64,000 bases of DNA from Streptomyces sp. R44 (lineage in GTDB: Bacteria; Actinomycetota; Actinomycetes; Streptomycetales; Streptomycetaceae): positions 6,294,501 through 6,358,500 of the forward strand of contig NZ_CP163444.1 in assembly GCF_041053105.1 (NCBI RefSeq), written 5' to 3'. The notes beneath the pieces are model-generated. The model made no database searches, was not told where the DNA came from, and worked only from the letters and a program-made list of their open reading frames with translations. Every line of letters begins with the position of its first letter. Position 1 is the stretch's first letter. This document shows positions 43,812-53,697 of this stretch, in pieces. The position numbers and the translations under genes are program-made.

Positions 43812-45785
43812 ATGACGAAGCCATCCCTCCCCGACCTCCTCCACGCCGCCGTCTCCGCCGTCGGCGGCACGGAGCGGCCCGGCCAGGTCACCATGGCCGA
43901 GGCCGTGGCCGAGGCCATCGACGACAACTCCCACCTCCTCGTCCAGGCCGGCACCGGCACGGGCAAGTCGCTCGGCTATCTCGTGCCGGCGCTCGCCCAG
44001 GGCGAGCGGGTGGTGGTGGCCACGGCCACCCTGGCGCTCCAGCGCCAGCTCGTCGAGCGCGACCTTCCCCGGACGGTCGACGCGCTGCATCCGCAGCTGC
44101 GCCGCCGCCCGCAGTTCGCCATGCTCAAGGGCAGGTCGAACTACCTCTGCCTGCACCGGCTCCACGAAGGCGTCCCGCAGGACGAGGAGGACGGCCTCTT
44201 CGACCCCTTCGAGGCGGCCGCGCCCACCAGCAAGCTGGGCCAGGACCTGCTGCGGCTGCGGGACTGGTCGGACGAGACGGAGACCGGCGACCGGGACGAC
44301 CTGACGCCGGGCGTCTCCGACAAGGCCTGGGCCCAGGTCTCGGTCTCCTCCCGTGAGTGCCTCGGCGCGAGCAAGTGCGCGTACGGGCCGGAGTGCTTCG
44401 CCGAGGCGGCGCGCGAGCGCGCCAAGCTCGCGGACGTCGTCGTCACCAACCACGCCCTCCTCGCCATCGACGCCATCGAGGGCGCCCCGGTGCTCCCGCA
44501 GCACGAGGTGCTGATCGTCGACGAGGCCCATGAGCTGGTCTCCCGGGTCACGGGCGTCGCCACCGGCGAGCTCACGCCGGGCCAGGTCAACCGCGCCGTG
44601 CGCCGGGCCGCGAAGCTCGTGGACGAGAAGACGGCCGACCAACTGCAGACCGCCGCGGAGGGCTTCGAGCGGGTCATGGAGCTGGCACTGCCGGGCCGCC
44701 TGGAGGAGATCCCGGAGGACCTGGCGTACGCGTTGATGGCGCTGCGGGACGCGGCCCGCGCGGTGATCACGGCCCTGGGCAACACCCGGGACCGGGCCGT
44801 GCAGGACGAGGACGCGGTGCGCAAGCAGGCCATGGCCTCCGTGGAGACCGTGCACGGCGTGGCGGAGCGGATCACCCACGGTTCCGAGTACGACGTCGTC
44901 TGGTACGAGCGTCACGACCGGTTCGGGGCCTCGCTGCGGGTCGCGCCGCTGACCGTCTCGGGCCTGCTGCGGGAGAAGCTCTTCACGGAGCGGTCCGTAG
45001 TGCTCGCCTCGGCCACGCTCAAGCTCGGCGGCGACTTCAACGGGGTCGGGGCCTCGCTCGGACTGGCCCCCGAGGGCACCAAGGGCGACGACCTGCCCGT
45101 CTGGAAGGGCATCGACGTCGGCTCCCCGTTCGACTACCCCAAGCAGGGCATCCTGTACGTCGCCAAGCACCTCTCGCGCCCCGCGCGTGACGGGGAGCGG
45201 GGCGACATGCTCGACGAGCTCACCGAGCTGATGCAGGCGGCAGGGGGGCGGACCCTCGGTCTCTTCTCCTCCATGCGTGCCGCGCAGCAGGCGGCGGAGG
45301 AGCTGCGGAGCCGGATCCCGGAGCTGCCGATCCTGCTCCAGGGCGAGGACACGCTGGGCGAGCTGATCAAGAACTTCGCGGCCGACCCGAAGACCTGTCT
45401 CTTCGGCACGCTCTCGCTCTGGCAGGGCGTGGACGTACCGGGGCCCAGCTGTCAGCTGGTCGTCATGGACAAGATCCCGTTCCCGCGGCCGGACGACCCG
45501 CTGATGAGCGCGCGGCAGAAGGCCGTCGAGGAAGCCGGCGGCAACGGCTTCATGGCGGTCGCCGCCACCCACGCGGCCCTGCTGATGGCCCAGGGCGCGG
45601 GCCGGCTGGTGCGCGCCACGGGTGACCGCGGCGTGGTCGCGGTCCTCGATCCCCGGCTGGCCACCGCCCGCTACGGCAGCTATCTGAAGGCCTCGCTGCC
45701 CGACTTCTGGTACACGACGGACCGCAACCAGGTGCGGAAGTCGCTCGCGGCGATCGATGCCGCCTCGAAGACGGCCGACGTCTGA
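43812..45785 (+). CDS. dinG: DinG-like ATP-dependent DNA helicase (XPD/Rad3 superfamily)
   Basis: 657-residue superfamily 2 helicase, 5'-3' on DNA/RNA. Walker A in VQAGTGTGKSLGYLVP (about residue 50), four-Cys Fe-S region around SSRECLGASKCAYGPECF, DEAH box in VDEAHELVSR, and the C-terminal motif QGAGRLVRATGDRG. TAGGCT (43797-43802) stands nine bases before the ATG with no ribosome site, so leaderless. It is convergent with lexA, and DinG is often part of the SOS response, but I see no LexA box at its own start. Confidence 0.92.
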   Translation: MTKPSLPDLLHAAVSAVGGTERPGQVTMAEAVAEAIDDNSHLLVQAGTGTGKSLGYLVPALAQGERVVVATATLALQRQLVERDLPRTVDALHPQLRRRPQFAMLKGRSNYLCLHRLHEGVPQDEEDGLFDPFEAAAPTSKLGQDLLRLRDWSDETETGDRDDLTPGVSDKAWAQVSVSSRECLGASKCAYGPECFAEAARERAKLADVVVTNHALLAIDAIEGAPVLPQHEVLIVDEAHELVSRVTGVATGELTPGQVNRAVRRAAKLVDEKTADQLQTAAEGFERVMELALPGRLEEIPEDLAYALMALRDAARAVITALGNTRDRAVQDEDAVRKQAMASVETVHGVAERITHGSEYDVVWYERHDRFGASLRVAPLTVSGLLREKLFTERSVVLASATLKLGGDFNGVGASLGLAPEGTKGDDLPVWKGIDVGSPFDYPKQGILYVAKHLSRPARDGERGDMLDELTELMQAAGGRTLGLFSSMRAAQQAAEELRSRIPELPILLQGEDTLGELIKNFAADPKTCLFGTLSLWQGVDVPGPSCQLVVMDKIPFPRPDDPLMSARQKAVEEAGGNGFMAVAATHAALLMAQGAGRLVRATGDRGVVAVLDPRLATARYGSYLKASLPDFWYTTDRNQVRKSLAAIDAASKTADV

Positions 45786-45808
45786 CGGGCCCGGCTCCGG
45801 ACATGGCA

Positions 45809-45843
45809 GGGCCCCGGGACCGGCGCAGTGGGTCCCGGGGCCC
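45809..45843. terminator. Bidirectional terminator between dinG and lexA
   Basis: Perfect 13-bp stem GGGCCCCGGGACC / GGTCCCGGGGCCC (45809-45821, 45831-45843) with a 9-base loop, between convergent genes. Confidence 0.8.
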
Positions 45844-45865
45844 GGTCAGAGCCGGCGGGGGAGGA

Positions 45866-46654
45866 TCACACCCGCCGCAGCACCGCCACGACCTTGCCGA
45901 GGATGGTGGCCTCGTCGCCGGGGATGGGCTGGTACGCCGCGTTGTGCGGGAGCAGCCAGACGTGGCCGTCCTCGCGCTTGAAGCGCTTGACGGTGGCCTC
46001 GCCGTCGAGCATCGCGGCGACGATGTCGCCGTTCTCCGCGACGGGCTGACGGCGGACGGTGACCCAGTCGCCGTCACAGATGGCGGCCTCGATCATCGAG
46101 TCGCCGACGACCTTCAGGACGAACAGCTCGCCGTCGCCGACCAGCTGGCGGGGGAGGGGGAAGACGTCCTCGACGGACTCCTCGGCCAGGATGGGGCCAC
46201 CGGCTGCGATCCGGCCGACCAGCGGGACGTACGACGCGGCGGGCTTGCCGGTGGTGTCCGTCGGCTGGGTGCTCGGCTGGTCGGAGCCGCGGACCTCGTA
46301 GGCGCGCGGCCGGTGCGGGTCGCGGCGGAGGAAGCCCTTGCGCTCCAGCGCCATGAGCTGGTGCGCGACCGAGGAGGTGCTGGAGAGGCCGACCGCCTGC
46401 CCGATCTCCCGCATCGACGGCGGGTAGCCGCGCCGCTGGACCGAGTCGCGGATGACTTCGATGACCCTGCGCTGCCGGTCGGTGAGTCCGGAGCTGTCGG
46501 CGCGGATGCCTGGAGGTCGCCCGGGGAGGGCGCGGGCGGGTCGCCCGGGCTCCTCGCCGTTCATGCTTGCGTCATTCATGGCGTGCACCGGCTCGAGTCG
46601 GCCCTGGGAGCGGTCCTGGGCGGTGATGGTGGCACTGTCTGCGGTGGTGGTCAC
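45866..46654 (-). CDS. lexA: LexA SOS repressor
   Basis: Represses DNA-damage genes and cleaves itself when RecA filaments form. 262 residues: winged helix-turn-helix ([40 protein letters not shown]), the Ala-Gly cleavage site in [10 protein letters not shown], catalytic Ser in [11 protein letters not shown] and Lys in [11 protein letters not shown]. The first 55 residues are an actinobacterial extension. GTG 46654 has GAGAGGGG upstream; the frame is open further. A LexA box lies 67 bp upstream, so autoregulation is expected. nrdR is divergent across a 437-bp gap. Confidence 0.95.
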   Translation of the reverse strand: MTTTADSATITAQDRSQGRLEPVHAMNDASMNGEEPGRPARALPGRPPGIRADSSGLTDRQRRVIEVIRDSVQRRGYPPSMREIGQAVGLSSTSSVAHQLMALERKGFLRRDPHRPRAYEVRGSDQPSTQPTDTTGKPAASYVPLVGRIAAGGPILAEESVEDVFPLPRQLVGDGELFVLKVVGDSMIEAAICDGDWVTVRRQPVAENGDIVAAMLDGEATVKRFKREDGHVWLLPHNAAYQPIPGDEATILGKVVAVLRRV

Positions 46655-46720
46655 GTCGTCGGCCCCTCTCGAATGGTCTCCCTGGCTGGCACAACGGTAG
46701 TGGCTTTCGAAAGGTTGCGC

Positions 46721-46734
46721 CAAACACACGTTCG
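46721..46734 (-). promoter_or_regulatory. LexA box
   Basis: Read on the minus strand this is CGAACGTGTGTTTG, one mismatch from the actinobacterial consensus CGAAC-N4-GTTCG. It lies upstream of lexA and 358 bp from nrdR. Confidence 0.75.
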
Positions 46735-46937
46735 AGTGAAAATTCGCAGATTGCCTTACGTGCGTATGTGCGGGGGTGTATGAGCCCGCTCACTCCGCCG
46801 TCCCAAATCGGTCGTTACGGTAGCCTTCGCCGCTGGGTCGCGAGCGACCGGTGCACCGTCCCAGTGTCGCACCCGGAGATGCGGATCCGCGGGAGTGTCC
46901 GGGCTGCGACACGCGGAGGGGCCGTTGGTGCCCCCAA

Positions 46938-46984
46938 CCCAAGATCTAGTGGTTGGATGGCATCGGCCACCCAGGGGTAGTGGT
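46938..46984 (+). promoter_or_regulatory. Tandem NrdR boxes before nrdR-nrdJ
   Basis: Two 16-bp sites, CCCAAGATCTAGTGGT (46938-46953) and ACCCAGGGGTAGTGGT (46969-46984), have right ends 31 bp apart (three helix turns), the known spacing of NrdR box pairs. The first is an imperfect palindrome around AGATCT. TATGCT (47015-47020) downstream could be the -10. The rest of the 46655-47091 gap holds the LexA box and no gene. Confidence 0.75.
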
Positions 46985-47091
46985 CCCCGGTCTGCCGGGG
47001 GTGCCCGTATCGCCTATGCTGGTGGTCGCTTCGCAGGGCCCTGAAGGGCCGGCGAGGCTCGTCAGTCGTGCCGTGAGGAGGGTCGGAACCA

Positions 47092-47601
47092 ATGCACTGC
47101 CCCTTCTGCAGGCACCCCGACAGCCGTGTCGTCGACAGTCGCACCACCGACGACGGGACGTCGATCCGACGCCGCCGCCAGTGCCCCGACTGCTCCCGTC
47201 GTTTCACGACGGTGGAGACCTGCTCGCTCATGGTGGTGAAGCGCTCCGGCGTCACCGAGCCCTTCAGCCGCACCAAGGTCATCTCCGGCGTCCGCAAGGC
47301 GTGCCAGGGGCGACCGGTCACCGAGGACGCCCTCGCCAAGCTCGGCCAGCGGGTCGAGGAGGCGGTGCGCGCCACCGGCAGCGCCGAGCTGACCACCCAC
47401 GACGTGGGCCTGGCCATCCTCGGCCCCCTGCAGGAGCTCGACCTCGTCGCGTACCTGCGCTTCGCGTCCGTGTACAAGGCTTTCGACAGCCTCGAAGACT
47501 TCGAGGCCGCCATCGCGGAGCTCCGCGTGCGGCCTCCCGCTGAGAACCGCGGGACCGGTGCGACCCCTGAGGTCCCCGTTCCCGCCACCGCCGCCGACTG
47601 A
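47092..47601 (+). CDS. nrdR: NrdR transcriptional repressor of ribonucleotide reductases
   Basis: 169-residue nucleotide-sensing repressor. The zinc ribbon [17 protein letters not shown]...CPDCSRRF has the four cysteines, and residues 45-140 are an ATP-cone that binds ATP/dATP. It should bind its own NrdR boxes and those of other nrd operons. ATG 47092 has GGAGGGTCGG upstream. nrdJ follows after 173 bp, normally in the same transcript. Confidence 0.97.
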   Translation: MHCPFCRHPDSRVVDSRTTDDGTSIRRRRQCPDCSRRFTTVETCSLMVVKRSGVTEPFSRTKVISGVRKACQGRPVTEDALAKLGQRVEEAVRATGSAELTTHDVGLAILGPLQELDLVAYLRFASVYKAFDSLEDFEAAIAELRVRPPAENRGTGATPEVPVPATAAD

Positions 47602-47774
47602 TCGGCGGACCGGGCCGTTCGACGGCCCGGCGTCCGGCCGCCGTGCGGCCCGGCAGACGTGCCCCGGGCGACCCCTGTGGTCCCTGTGGCAGCAGTACAG
47701 AACGACGTACAGAAGACGGTGCCCTGGGACTATCTGGGTGCCAAAGTGTGTTTTGCCCGTATATGGGAGGCGGC

Positions 47775-50669
47775 ATGACAGAGACGGCGAGCGGCCCGGC
47801 ACGTGGTTCCCGCACCAAGGGAACCAAGTCGGCGAGCAAGGGCCTGCGTATCGAGCGCATCCACACCACCCCCGGCGTGCATCCGTACGACGAGGTCGCC
47901 TGGGAGCGCCGTGACGTCGTCATGACCAACTGGCGCGACGGCTCGATCAACTTCGAGCAGCGTGGCGTCGAGTTCCCCGACTTCTGGTCGGTGAACGCGG
48001 TCAACATCGTCACCAGCAAGTACTTCCGCGGTGCGGTCGGCACTCCGCAGCGCGAGACCGGTCTCAAGCAGCTCATCGACCGGATCGTGAAGACGTACAC
48101 GAAGGCCGGCGAGGAGTACGGCTACTTCACCTCGCCCGCCGACGCAGAGATCTTCGAGCACGAGCTGGCCTACGCCCTCCTGCACCAGATCTTCAGCTTC
48201 AACTCGCCGGTCTGGTTCAACGTCGGCACGCCGCAGCCCCAGCAGGTCTCCGCCTGCTTCATCCTGTCCGTCGACGACTCCATGGAGTCCATCCTCGACT
48301 GGTACAAGGAAGAGGGCATGATCTTCAAGGGCGGCTCCGGCGCCGGCCTGAACCTCTCCCGCATCCGCTCCTCCAAGGAGCTCCTCTCCTCGGGCGGCAA
48401 CGCCTCCGGCCCGGTCTCCTTCATGCGCGGCGCCGACGCCTCCGCGGGAACGATCAAGTCGGGCGGCGCCACCCGCCGCGCGGCCAAGATGGTCATCCTC
48501 GACGTCGACCACCCCGACATCGAGGACTTCATCGAGACCAAGGTCAAGGAGGAGGAGAAGATCCGCGCCCTCCGTGACGCGGGCTTCGACATGGACCTGG
48601 GCGGCGACGACATCACGTCCGTCCAGTACCAGAACGCCAACAACTCGGTCCGCGTGAACGACACGTTCATGAAGGCCGTCGAGTCCGGCGGCAAGTTCGG
48701 CCTCACCTCGCGCATGACCGGCGAGGTCATCGAGGAGGTCGACGCCAAGGCGCTCTTCCGCAAGATGGCCGAGGCCGCGTGGGCCTGCGCCGACCCAGGC
48801 ATCCAGTACGACGACACGATCAACCACTGGCACACCTGCCCCGAGTCCGGCCGCATCAACGGCTCGAACCCGTGCAGCGAGTACATGCACCTGGACAACA
48901 CGTCCTGCAACCTCGCCTCGCTGAACCTGATGAAGTTCCTCAAGGACGACGGCAAGGGCAACCAGTCCTTCGACGTCGAGCGCTTCGCCAAGGTCGTCGA
49001 GCTCGTCATCACCGCGATGGACATCTCCATCTGCTTCGCCGACTTCCCCACCCAGAAGATCGGTGAGAACACCCGCGCCTACCGCCAGCTCGGCATCGGC
49101 TACGCCAACCTCGGCGCCCTGCTGATGGCGACCGGCCACGCGTACGACTCCGACGGCGGCCGCGCCCTCGCCGGCGCCATCACCTCCCTGATGACCGGCA
49201 CCTCGTACAAGCGGTCCGCCGAGCTCGCCGCGGTCGTCGGCGCGTACGACGGCTACGCCCTCAACGCCGAGCCGCACCAGCGCGTCATGCAGCAGCACGC
49301 CGACGAGAACACCAAGGCCGTCCGCATGGACGACCTGGACTCGCCGATCTGGGCCGCCGCCACGGAGGCCTGGCAGGACGTGATCCGCCTCGGCGCCAAG
49401 AACGGCTTCCGCAACGCCCAGGCCTCGGTCATCGCCCCCACCGGCACCATCGGTCTCGCGATGTCCTGCGACACCACCGGCCTCGAGCCCGACCTCGCCC
49501 TGGTCAAGTTCAAGAAGCTCGTCGGCGGCGGCTCGATGCAGATCGTCAACGGCACCGTCCCGCAGGCCCTGCGCCGCCTGGGCTACCAGGAGGAGCAGAT
49601 CGAGGCGATCGTCGCCCACATCGCCGAGCACGGCAATGTGATCGACGCCCCCGGCCTGAAGACCGAGCACTACGAGGTCTTCGACTGCGCCATGGGCGAG
49701 CGCTCCATCTCCGCGATGGGCCACGTCCGCATGATGGCCGCCATCCAGCCGTGGATCTCCGGCGCCCTCTCCAAGACCGTGAACCTGCCGGAGACGGCCA
49801 CGGTCGAGGACGTCGAGGAGGTCTACTTCGAGGCCTGGAAGATGGGCGTCAAGGCGCTCGCCATCTACCGCGACAACTGCAAGGTCGGCCAGCCCCTCTC
49901 CGCCAAGAAGAAGGAGGAGGAGAAGGTCGAGGTCACCGCGAAGTCCGAGGCGACGATCCGCGAGGCCGTCGAGAAGGTCGTCGAGTACCGTCCGGTCCGC
50001 AAGCGCCTGCCCAAGGGCCGCCCGGGGATCACCACCTCCTTCACCGTCGGTGGCGCCGAGGGCTACATGACCGCCAACTCCTACCCGGACGACGGTCTCG
50101 GCGAGGTCTTCCTGAAGATGTCCAAGCAGGGCTCCACCCTCGCCGGCATGATGGACGCCTTCTCCATCGCCGTCTCCGTGGGTCTGCAGTACGGCGTCCC
50201 GCTCGAGACCTACGTCTCGAAGTTCACCAACATGCGCTTCGAGCCGGCCGGCATGACGGACGACCCGGACGTGCGGATGGCGCAGTCGATCGTCGACTAC
50301 ATCTTCCGCCGCCTCGCGCTGGACTTCCTGCCCTTCGAGACCCGCTCCGCCCTCGGCATCCACTCGGCCGAGGAGCGTCAGCGTCACCTCGACACCGGCT
50401 CGTACGAGCAGCCCGAGGACGAGGACGTCGACGTCGAGGCGCTCGCCCAGTCCGCGCCCCGCACCCAGGAGCTGAAGGCCGTCGCGGCCCCGGCCCCGAA
50501 GATCGAGGTCCCGGCTCCGAAGCAGGCCCACACCTCCGCGGAGCTCGTCGAGATGCAGCTCGGCATCAGCGCCGACGCCCCGCTCTGCTTCTCCTGCGGC
50601 ACCAAGATGCAGCGGGCCGGCTCCTGCTACATCTGCGAGGGCTGCGGCTCCACCAGCGGCTGCAGCTGA
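47775..50669 (+). CDS. nrdJ: Class II (B12-dependent) ribonucleoside-diphosphate reductase
   Basis: Makes deoxyribonucleotides with adenosylcobalamin and no oxygen need. 964 residues: N-terminal region, then the ten-stranded barrel with SFNSPVWFNVG, GGSGAGLNLSRIRSS, CSEYMHLDNTSCNLASLN (active-site Cys and partners), and PTGTIGLAMSCDTTGLEPD. The C-terminal tail has the redox cysteines and a zinc-finger-like end (CFSCGTKM, CYICEGCG). ATG 47775 has GGGAGG. No B12 riboswitch is seen before it; NrdR control is expected. A terminator follows. Confidence 0.97.
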   Translation: MTETASGPARGSRTKGTKSASKGLRIERIHTTPGVHPYDEVAWERRDVVMTNWRDGSINFEQRGVEFPDFWSVNAVNIVTSKYFRGAVGTPQRETGLKQLIDRIVKTYTKAGEEYGYFTSPADAEIFEHELAYALLHQIFSFNSPVWFNVGTPQPQQVSACFILSVDDSMESILDWYKEEGMIFKGGSGAGLNLSRIRSSKELLSSGGNASGPVSFMRGADASAGTIKSGGATRRAAKMVILDVDHPDIEDFIETKVKEEEKIRALRDAGFDMDLGGDDITSVQYQNANNSVRVNDTFMKAVESGGKFGLTSRMTGEVIEEVDAKALFRKMAEAAWACADPGIQYDDTINHWHTCPESGRINGSNPCSEYMHLDNTSCNLASLNLMKFLKDDGKGNQSFDVERFAKVVELVITAMDISICFADFPTQKIGENTRAYRQLGIGYANLGALLMATGHAYDSDGGRALAGAITSLMTGTSYKRSAELAAVVGAYDGYALNAEPHQRVMQQHADENTKAVRMDDLDSPIWAAATEAWQDVIRLGAKNGFRNAQASVIAPTGTIGLAMSCDTTGLEPDLALVKFKKLVGGGSMQIVNGTVPQALRRLGYQEEQIEAIVAHIAEHGNVIDAPGLKTEHYEVFDCAMGERSISAMGHVRMMAAIQPWISGALSKTVNLPETATVEDVEEVYFEAWKMGVKALAIYRDNCKVGQPLSAKKKEEEKVEVTAKSEATIREAVEKVVEYRPVRKRLPKGRPGITTSFTVGGAEGYMTANSYPDDGLGEVFLKMSKQGSTLAGMMDAFSIAVSVGLQYGVPLETYVSKFTNMRFEPAGMTDDPDVRMAQSIVDYIFRRLALDFLPFETRSALGIHSAEERQRHLDTGSYEQPEDEDVDVEALAQSAPRTQELKAVAAPAPKIEVPAPKQAHTSAELVEMQLGISADAPLCFSCGTKMQRAGSCYICEGCGSTSGCS

Positions 50670-50737
50670 CGCCGGCCGGTGCGCTGAGCCGCGGAAGCCG
50701 CTGAGCGCACCGGACCGCCCGTCCGGTCGCCCGTGAG

Positions 50738-50764
50738 GGGGCGCCGACCACCGGTCGGCGCCCC
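50738..50764. terminator. Terminator after nrdJ
   Basis: 12-bp stem GGGGCGCCGACC / GGTCGGCGCCCC (50738-50749, 50753-50764), loop ACC, followed by TTT. A weaker 10-bp hairpin CCGGTGCGCT / AGCGCACCGG lies just before it. Confidence 0.8.
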
Positions 50765-50789
50765 TTTCGCATGCGCGGGCAGGTGGTTG

Positions 50790-51320
50790 TCAGGCCGCGG
50801 GGGAGCCCAGGAGCGTGCCGAAGGTCTGCGGGTCGGCGTCGAAACCGCGGCTGATCGAGCGGTACGACCAGCCGTCCGCGCCGTCGCGGGTGAACTCCAC
50901 GACCGTCGCCGAGCGCGCCCCGCGGACGTCCGCGAAGTCGTGGGTCAGCAGGTCGGTGTAGCCCTCGCGGACCCGTATGCCCGTGTTCGCTATGTCGCCG
51001 AACGTGAGTCGCCCGCCGCCCTGCTGTATGGCGACGCCCACCACCACGCGCGCGTACCGCGCGTCCAGCCGGTCCAGCTCCAGGGTCATGGCCTCGTCGT
51101 AGCCGAACCCCTGCCCCGTACGGCTGTCGCGGTGGAGCGTGATCGTGCCGTCCGGGGAACGGCTGCCGAAGTGCACCAGGTGGGCCGGGGCGCCGTGCGG
51201 GTCGTCCGCGGGAAACACCCCGGCGACCAGATCCAGGTCGTGGGCCGGCCTGCCGACCGGCGCGGGGTCCCACTTGAGCGTGACCTCGACGCGTGCCACC
51301 CCTTTGTTGAGTCCGCTCAT
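50790..51320 (-). CDS. TerD-family stress protein
   Basis: 176-residue beta-sandwich protein of the TerD (tellurite resistance / calcium-binding) family. VEVTLKWDPAPVG, DLDLVAGVF, GTITLHRDSRTGQGFGYDEA with acidic metal-binding residues, and ISRGFDADPQTFGTLLG are present. ATG 51320 has GGGGAAG upstream. Streptomyces has many copies, usually linked to stress and differentiation rather than tellurite. It converges on nrdJ. Confidence 0.9.
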   Translation of the reverse strand: MSGLNKGVARVEVTLKWDPAPVGRPAHDLDLVAGVFPADDPHGAPAHLVHFGSRSPDGTITLHRDSRTGQGFGYDEAMTLELDRLDARYARVVVGVAIQQGGGRLTFGDIANTGIRVREGYTDLLTHDFADVRGARSATVVEFTRDGADGWSYRSISRGFDADPQTFGTLLGSPAA

Positions 51321-51421
51321 GGTGCTTCCCCTCTCCGCGCGCGCCCCCGCGCACGCCCTCGCCTCGTACCGTCGACCCGTTCAAAAGCCCGTGGTCGTGG
51401 GCCGATTACTCATGGTGTCAT

Positions 51422-52294
51422 GTGCCTACGACAGAGGACCCGGCGCTTGAGGGGGAGAGCGGTTTGTGGAGCGGTGACGAGCTGGATCTCGACGCATATC
51501 TGGCTCGAATCGGATACGACGTCGGACGGGAAGGGGAACTCGCCGCCGATGTCGGGACCTTGACGACCCTTCACCGGGCACACGTTTCGGCCATTCCGTT
51601 CGAGAATCTCGACGTCGCCCTCGGGAGGAACGTCCCCCTCGACGTGAAGAGCCTTCAGGGCAAGCTCGTCGAGCGACGCCGGGGCGGCTACTGCTACGAG
51701 CAGAACTCCCTCTTCGCGGCCGTCCTCGAACGGATCGGCTTCCAGGTGGCCGGCCGCGGCGCCCGCAACCGCTCGCGGGGCGCGGCGCTGCCACCGGTCA
51801 CCCACGCGCTCCTCGTGGTCACCGTCGAGGGCGAACAGTGGCTCGCCGACGTCGGGTTCGGCTGGCAGGGGCCGCTGGAGCCCGTACCGCTGCGGGACGG
51901 CGCGCGCGTGGAGCAGAGCGGCTGGACGTTCGGGATCGGCGTCGAGGACGAGGGCATCCACGTGCTGCGCTCGCTGCGGCCGGAGGGCTGGACCGATCTG
52001 TACGCGTTCTCGCCGCAGACCCTCTACCCCGGCGACTTCACCGTCATGAACCACTACAGCTCCAGCCACCCGCAGTCACGTTTCCTCGGCCAGGTCGTGG
52101 CCCAGCGGCCCGGCGCGGACGTGCGCAGGGCGCTGGTGCGCGAGCGTCTCTCCACGATGCGTACGGACGGAACCGCAGGGGAACGGACAGTGGGCGTGGC
52201 CGAGTTGGCGGCGACGCTGGAGGCCGAGTTCGGGATCGAACTGGACGACGAGGAGCGCGCCGGTCTGGAACGCGTGCACGCGGCGGGACTCTGA
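51422..52294 (+). CDS. Arylamine N-acetyltransferase
   Basis: Transfers acetyl from acetyl-CoA to arylamines or hydrazines. 290 residues, normal for NAT, with the catalytic triad C91 (RRGGYCYEQN), H128 (THALLV) and D143 (ADVGFGW). Start GTG 51422 is used; the TTG at 51464 (LWSGDELDLDAYL) has GGGGGAG upstream and could be the true start, 14 residues later. Similar enzymes release ansamycin-type polyketides, but nothing here suggests one. TerD is divergent across 101 bp. Confidence 0.9.
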   Translation: MPTTEDPALEGESGLWSGDELDLDAYLARIGYDVGREGELAADVGTLTTLHRAHVSAIPFENLDVALGRNVPLDVKSLQGKLVERRRGGYCYEQNSLFAAVLERIGFQVAGRGARNRSRGAALPPVTHALLVVTVEGEQWLADVGFGWQGPLEPVPLRDGARVEQSGWTFGIGVEDEGIHVLRSLRPEGWTDLYAFSPQTLYPGDFTVMNHYSSSHPQSRFLGQVVAQRPGADVRRALVRERLSTMRTDGTAGERTVGVAELAATLEAEFGIELDDEERAGLERVHAAGL

Positions 52295-52336
52295 CGGGGT
52301 CTGCCGGGGCGCTCTCCGGCCCCGTACGATGGCGCG

Positions 52337-52942
52337 GTGCTGGTCAAGTGGATTCGCTGCACCGTGGTGGACCGTCGAGGGTTCGAGCGGGGACAGCGGA
52401 AATGGGCGGGGCTGCTCGGTGAGCCGGGATTCCGGGGCCAGGGCGGCGGGTGGAGCCGGGGTCGCCCGGACGTCGCCCACATCTTCGCGTTCTGGGAGAG
52501 CCGGGCCTTCTACGACTCGTTCATGGCGCGGTCGCACGATCGCCTGGCGGCCTCCCAGGTGGGGACCTTCAAGGACATCCAGGTCAAGCTCTTCGACCAC
52601 CGCTTCGACGTGAAGACGGGGTTCGAGCCGCGGTTCGCCGACGCCGACGTGGCACGGGTGGCGCACTGCCGGGTCCACGAGGACCGTGCCGAGCACTTCG
52701 CGCTCATGCAGGAGAAGGTGTGGAATCCGGCCATGGCCGGCTCTCCCGGGATGCTGCGGGGCCTGTTCGGCGAGGCCCCCGGCAGCGAGTTCCTGGTGCT
52801 CTCCCTGTGGCAGTCCGCCGCCGAGCACGGAAAATACCGGGTCGAGCGCGTGGAGCGGCTCGGGCTGCGGGCCCGTACCGCGGCCGACGTGGCGGCGCTG
52901 AACGGCGACGTCGTGCAGCTCGAACCGTCCTGGACCGTGTGA
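52337..52942 (+). CDS. YdbC/DUF4937-type conserved protein
   Basis: 201-residue protein. LVKWIRCTVVDRRGFERGQR, FAFWESRAFYDSFMARSHD and a second half with ARVAHCRVHEDRAEHFALMQ look like two dimeric alpha/beta-barrel (antibiotic monooxygenase-like) modules, as in DUF4937. No catalytic residues are assigned. TACGAT (52325-52330) six bases before the GTG and no ribosome site suggest a leaderless gene. It stands alone between NAT and the phosphatase. Confidence 0.75.
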   Translation: MLVKWIRCTVVDRRGFERGQRKWAGLLGEPGFRGQGGGWSRGRPDVAHIFAFWESRAFYDSFMARSHDRLAASQVGTFKDIQVKLFDHRFDVKTGFEPRFADADVARVAHCRVHEDRAEHFALMQEKVWNPAMAGSPGMLRGLFGEAPGSEFLVLSLWQSAAEHGKYRVERVERLGLRARTAADVAALNGDVVQLEPSWTV

Positions 52943-53025
52943 GCCTCCCCGGGCACGTACCCCGGATGGGCTCCGGGCGCCGCCTCGGCTGAGCCTGCCG
53001 GAGAGGGGCGATCTAGGGTCGGGGT

Positions 53026-53685
53026 ATGGCACGACCGCGGCGCATCGTTCTCGTACGGCACGGAGAGTCCGAGGGCAATGCCGATGACACGGTGTACGAA
53101 CGCGAGCCCGACCACGCCCTGAGGCTGACCGAGACCGGGTGGCGGCAGGCCGCGGAGACGGGGGAGCGGCTGCGGGAGCTCTTCGGGGACGAGCCGGTCA
53201 GCGTCTACGTCTCGCCGTACCGCCGCACCCACGAGACCCTCCGGGCCTTCCGGCTCCCCGCGGAGCGGGTACGGGTGCGGGAGGAGCCGAGGCTGCGGGA
53301 GCAGGACTGGGGCAACTGGCAGGAACGGGAGGACGTACGCCTGCAGAAGGCCTATCGGGACGCGTACGGGCACTTCTTCTACCGCTTCGCGCAGGGCGAG
53401 TCCGGTGCCGACGTGTACGACCGCGTCGGCGCCTTCCTGGAGAGCCTGTACCGCAGCTTCGAAGCGCCCGACCACCCGCCCAACGTCCTGCTCGTCACCC
53501 ATGGGCTGACCATGCGGCTGTTCTGCATGCGCTGGTTCCACTGGACCGTCGCGGAGTTCGAGTCGCTGTCGAATCCCGGCAATGCCGAGACCCGCACGCT
53601 CCTGCTCGGAGAGGACGGCAGGTACCGCCTGGACAGGCCGTTCGAACGCTGGCGTACCCCGGAACCGTACGGCCCCACCGGATAG
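53026..53685 (+). CDS. Histidine phosphatase family protein
   Basis: 219-residue phosphoglycerate mutase-like phosphatase. RIVLVRHGESEGNADD carries the catalytic His (about residue 10), SPYRRTHETLRAF the second Arg, EQDWGNWQ the catalytic acid region, and LLVTHGLTMRLF the second His. Substrate unknown. TAGGGT (53014-53019) six bases before the ATG, no ribosome site: leaderless. The ADP-ribosylglycohydrolase follows after 12 bp. Confidence 0.9.
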   Translation: MARPRRIVLVRHGESEGNADDTVYEREPDHALRLTETGWRQAAETGERLRELFGDEPVSVYVSPYRRTHETLRAFRLPAERVRVREEPRLREQDWGNWQEREDVRLQKAYRDAYGHFFYRFAQGESGADVYDRVGAFLESLYRSFEAPDHPPNVLLVTHGLTMRLFCMRWFHWTVAEFESLSNPGNAETRTLLLGEDGRYRLDRPFERWRTPEPYGPTG

Positions 53686-53697
53686 AGTGGCAGACCG

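Noticed and set aside
47602..47774. B12 riboswitch before nrdJ
   Set aside because: No B12-box or typical junction seen in this 173-bp leader; NrdR boxes explain control.
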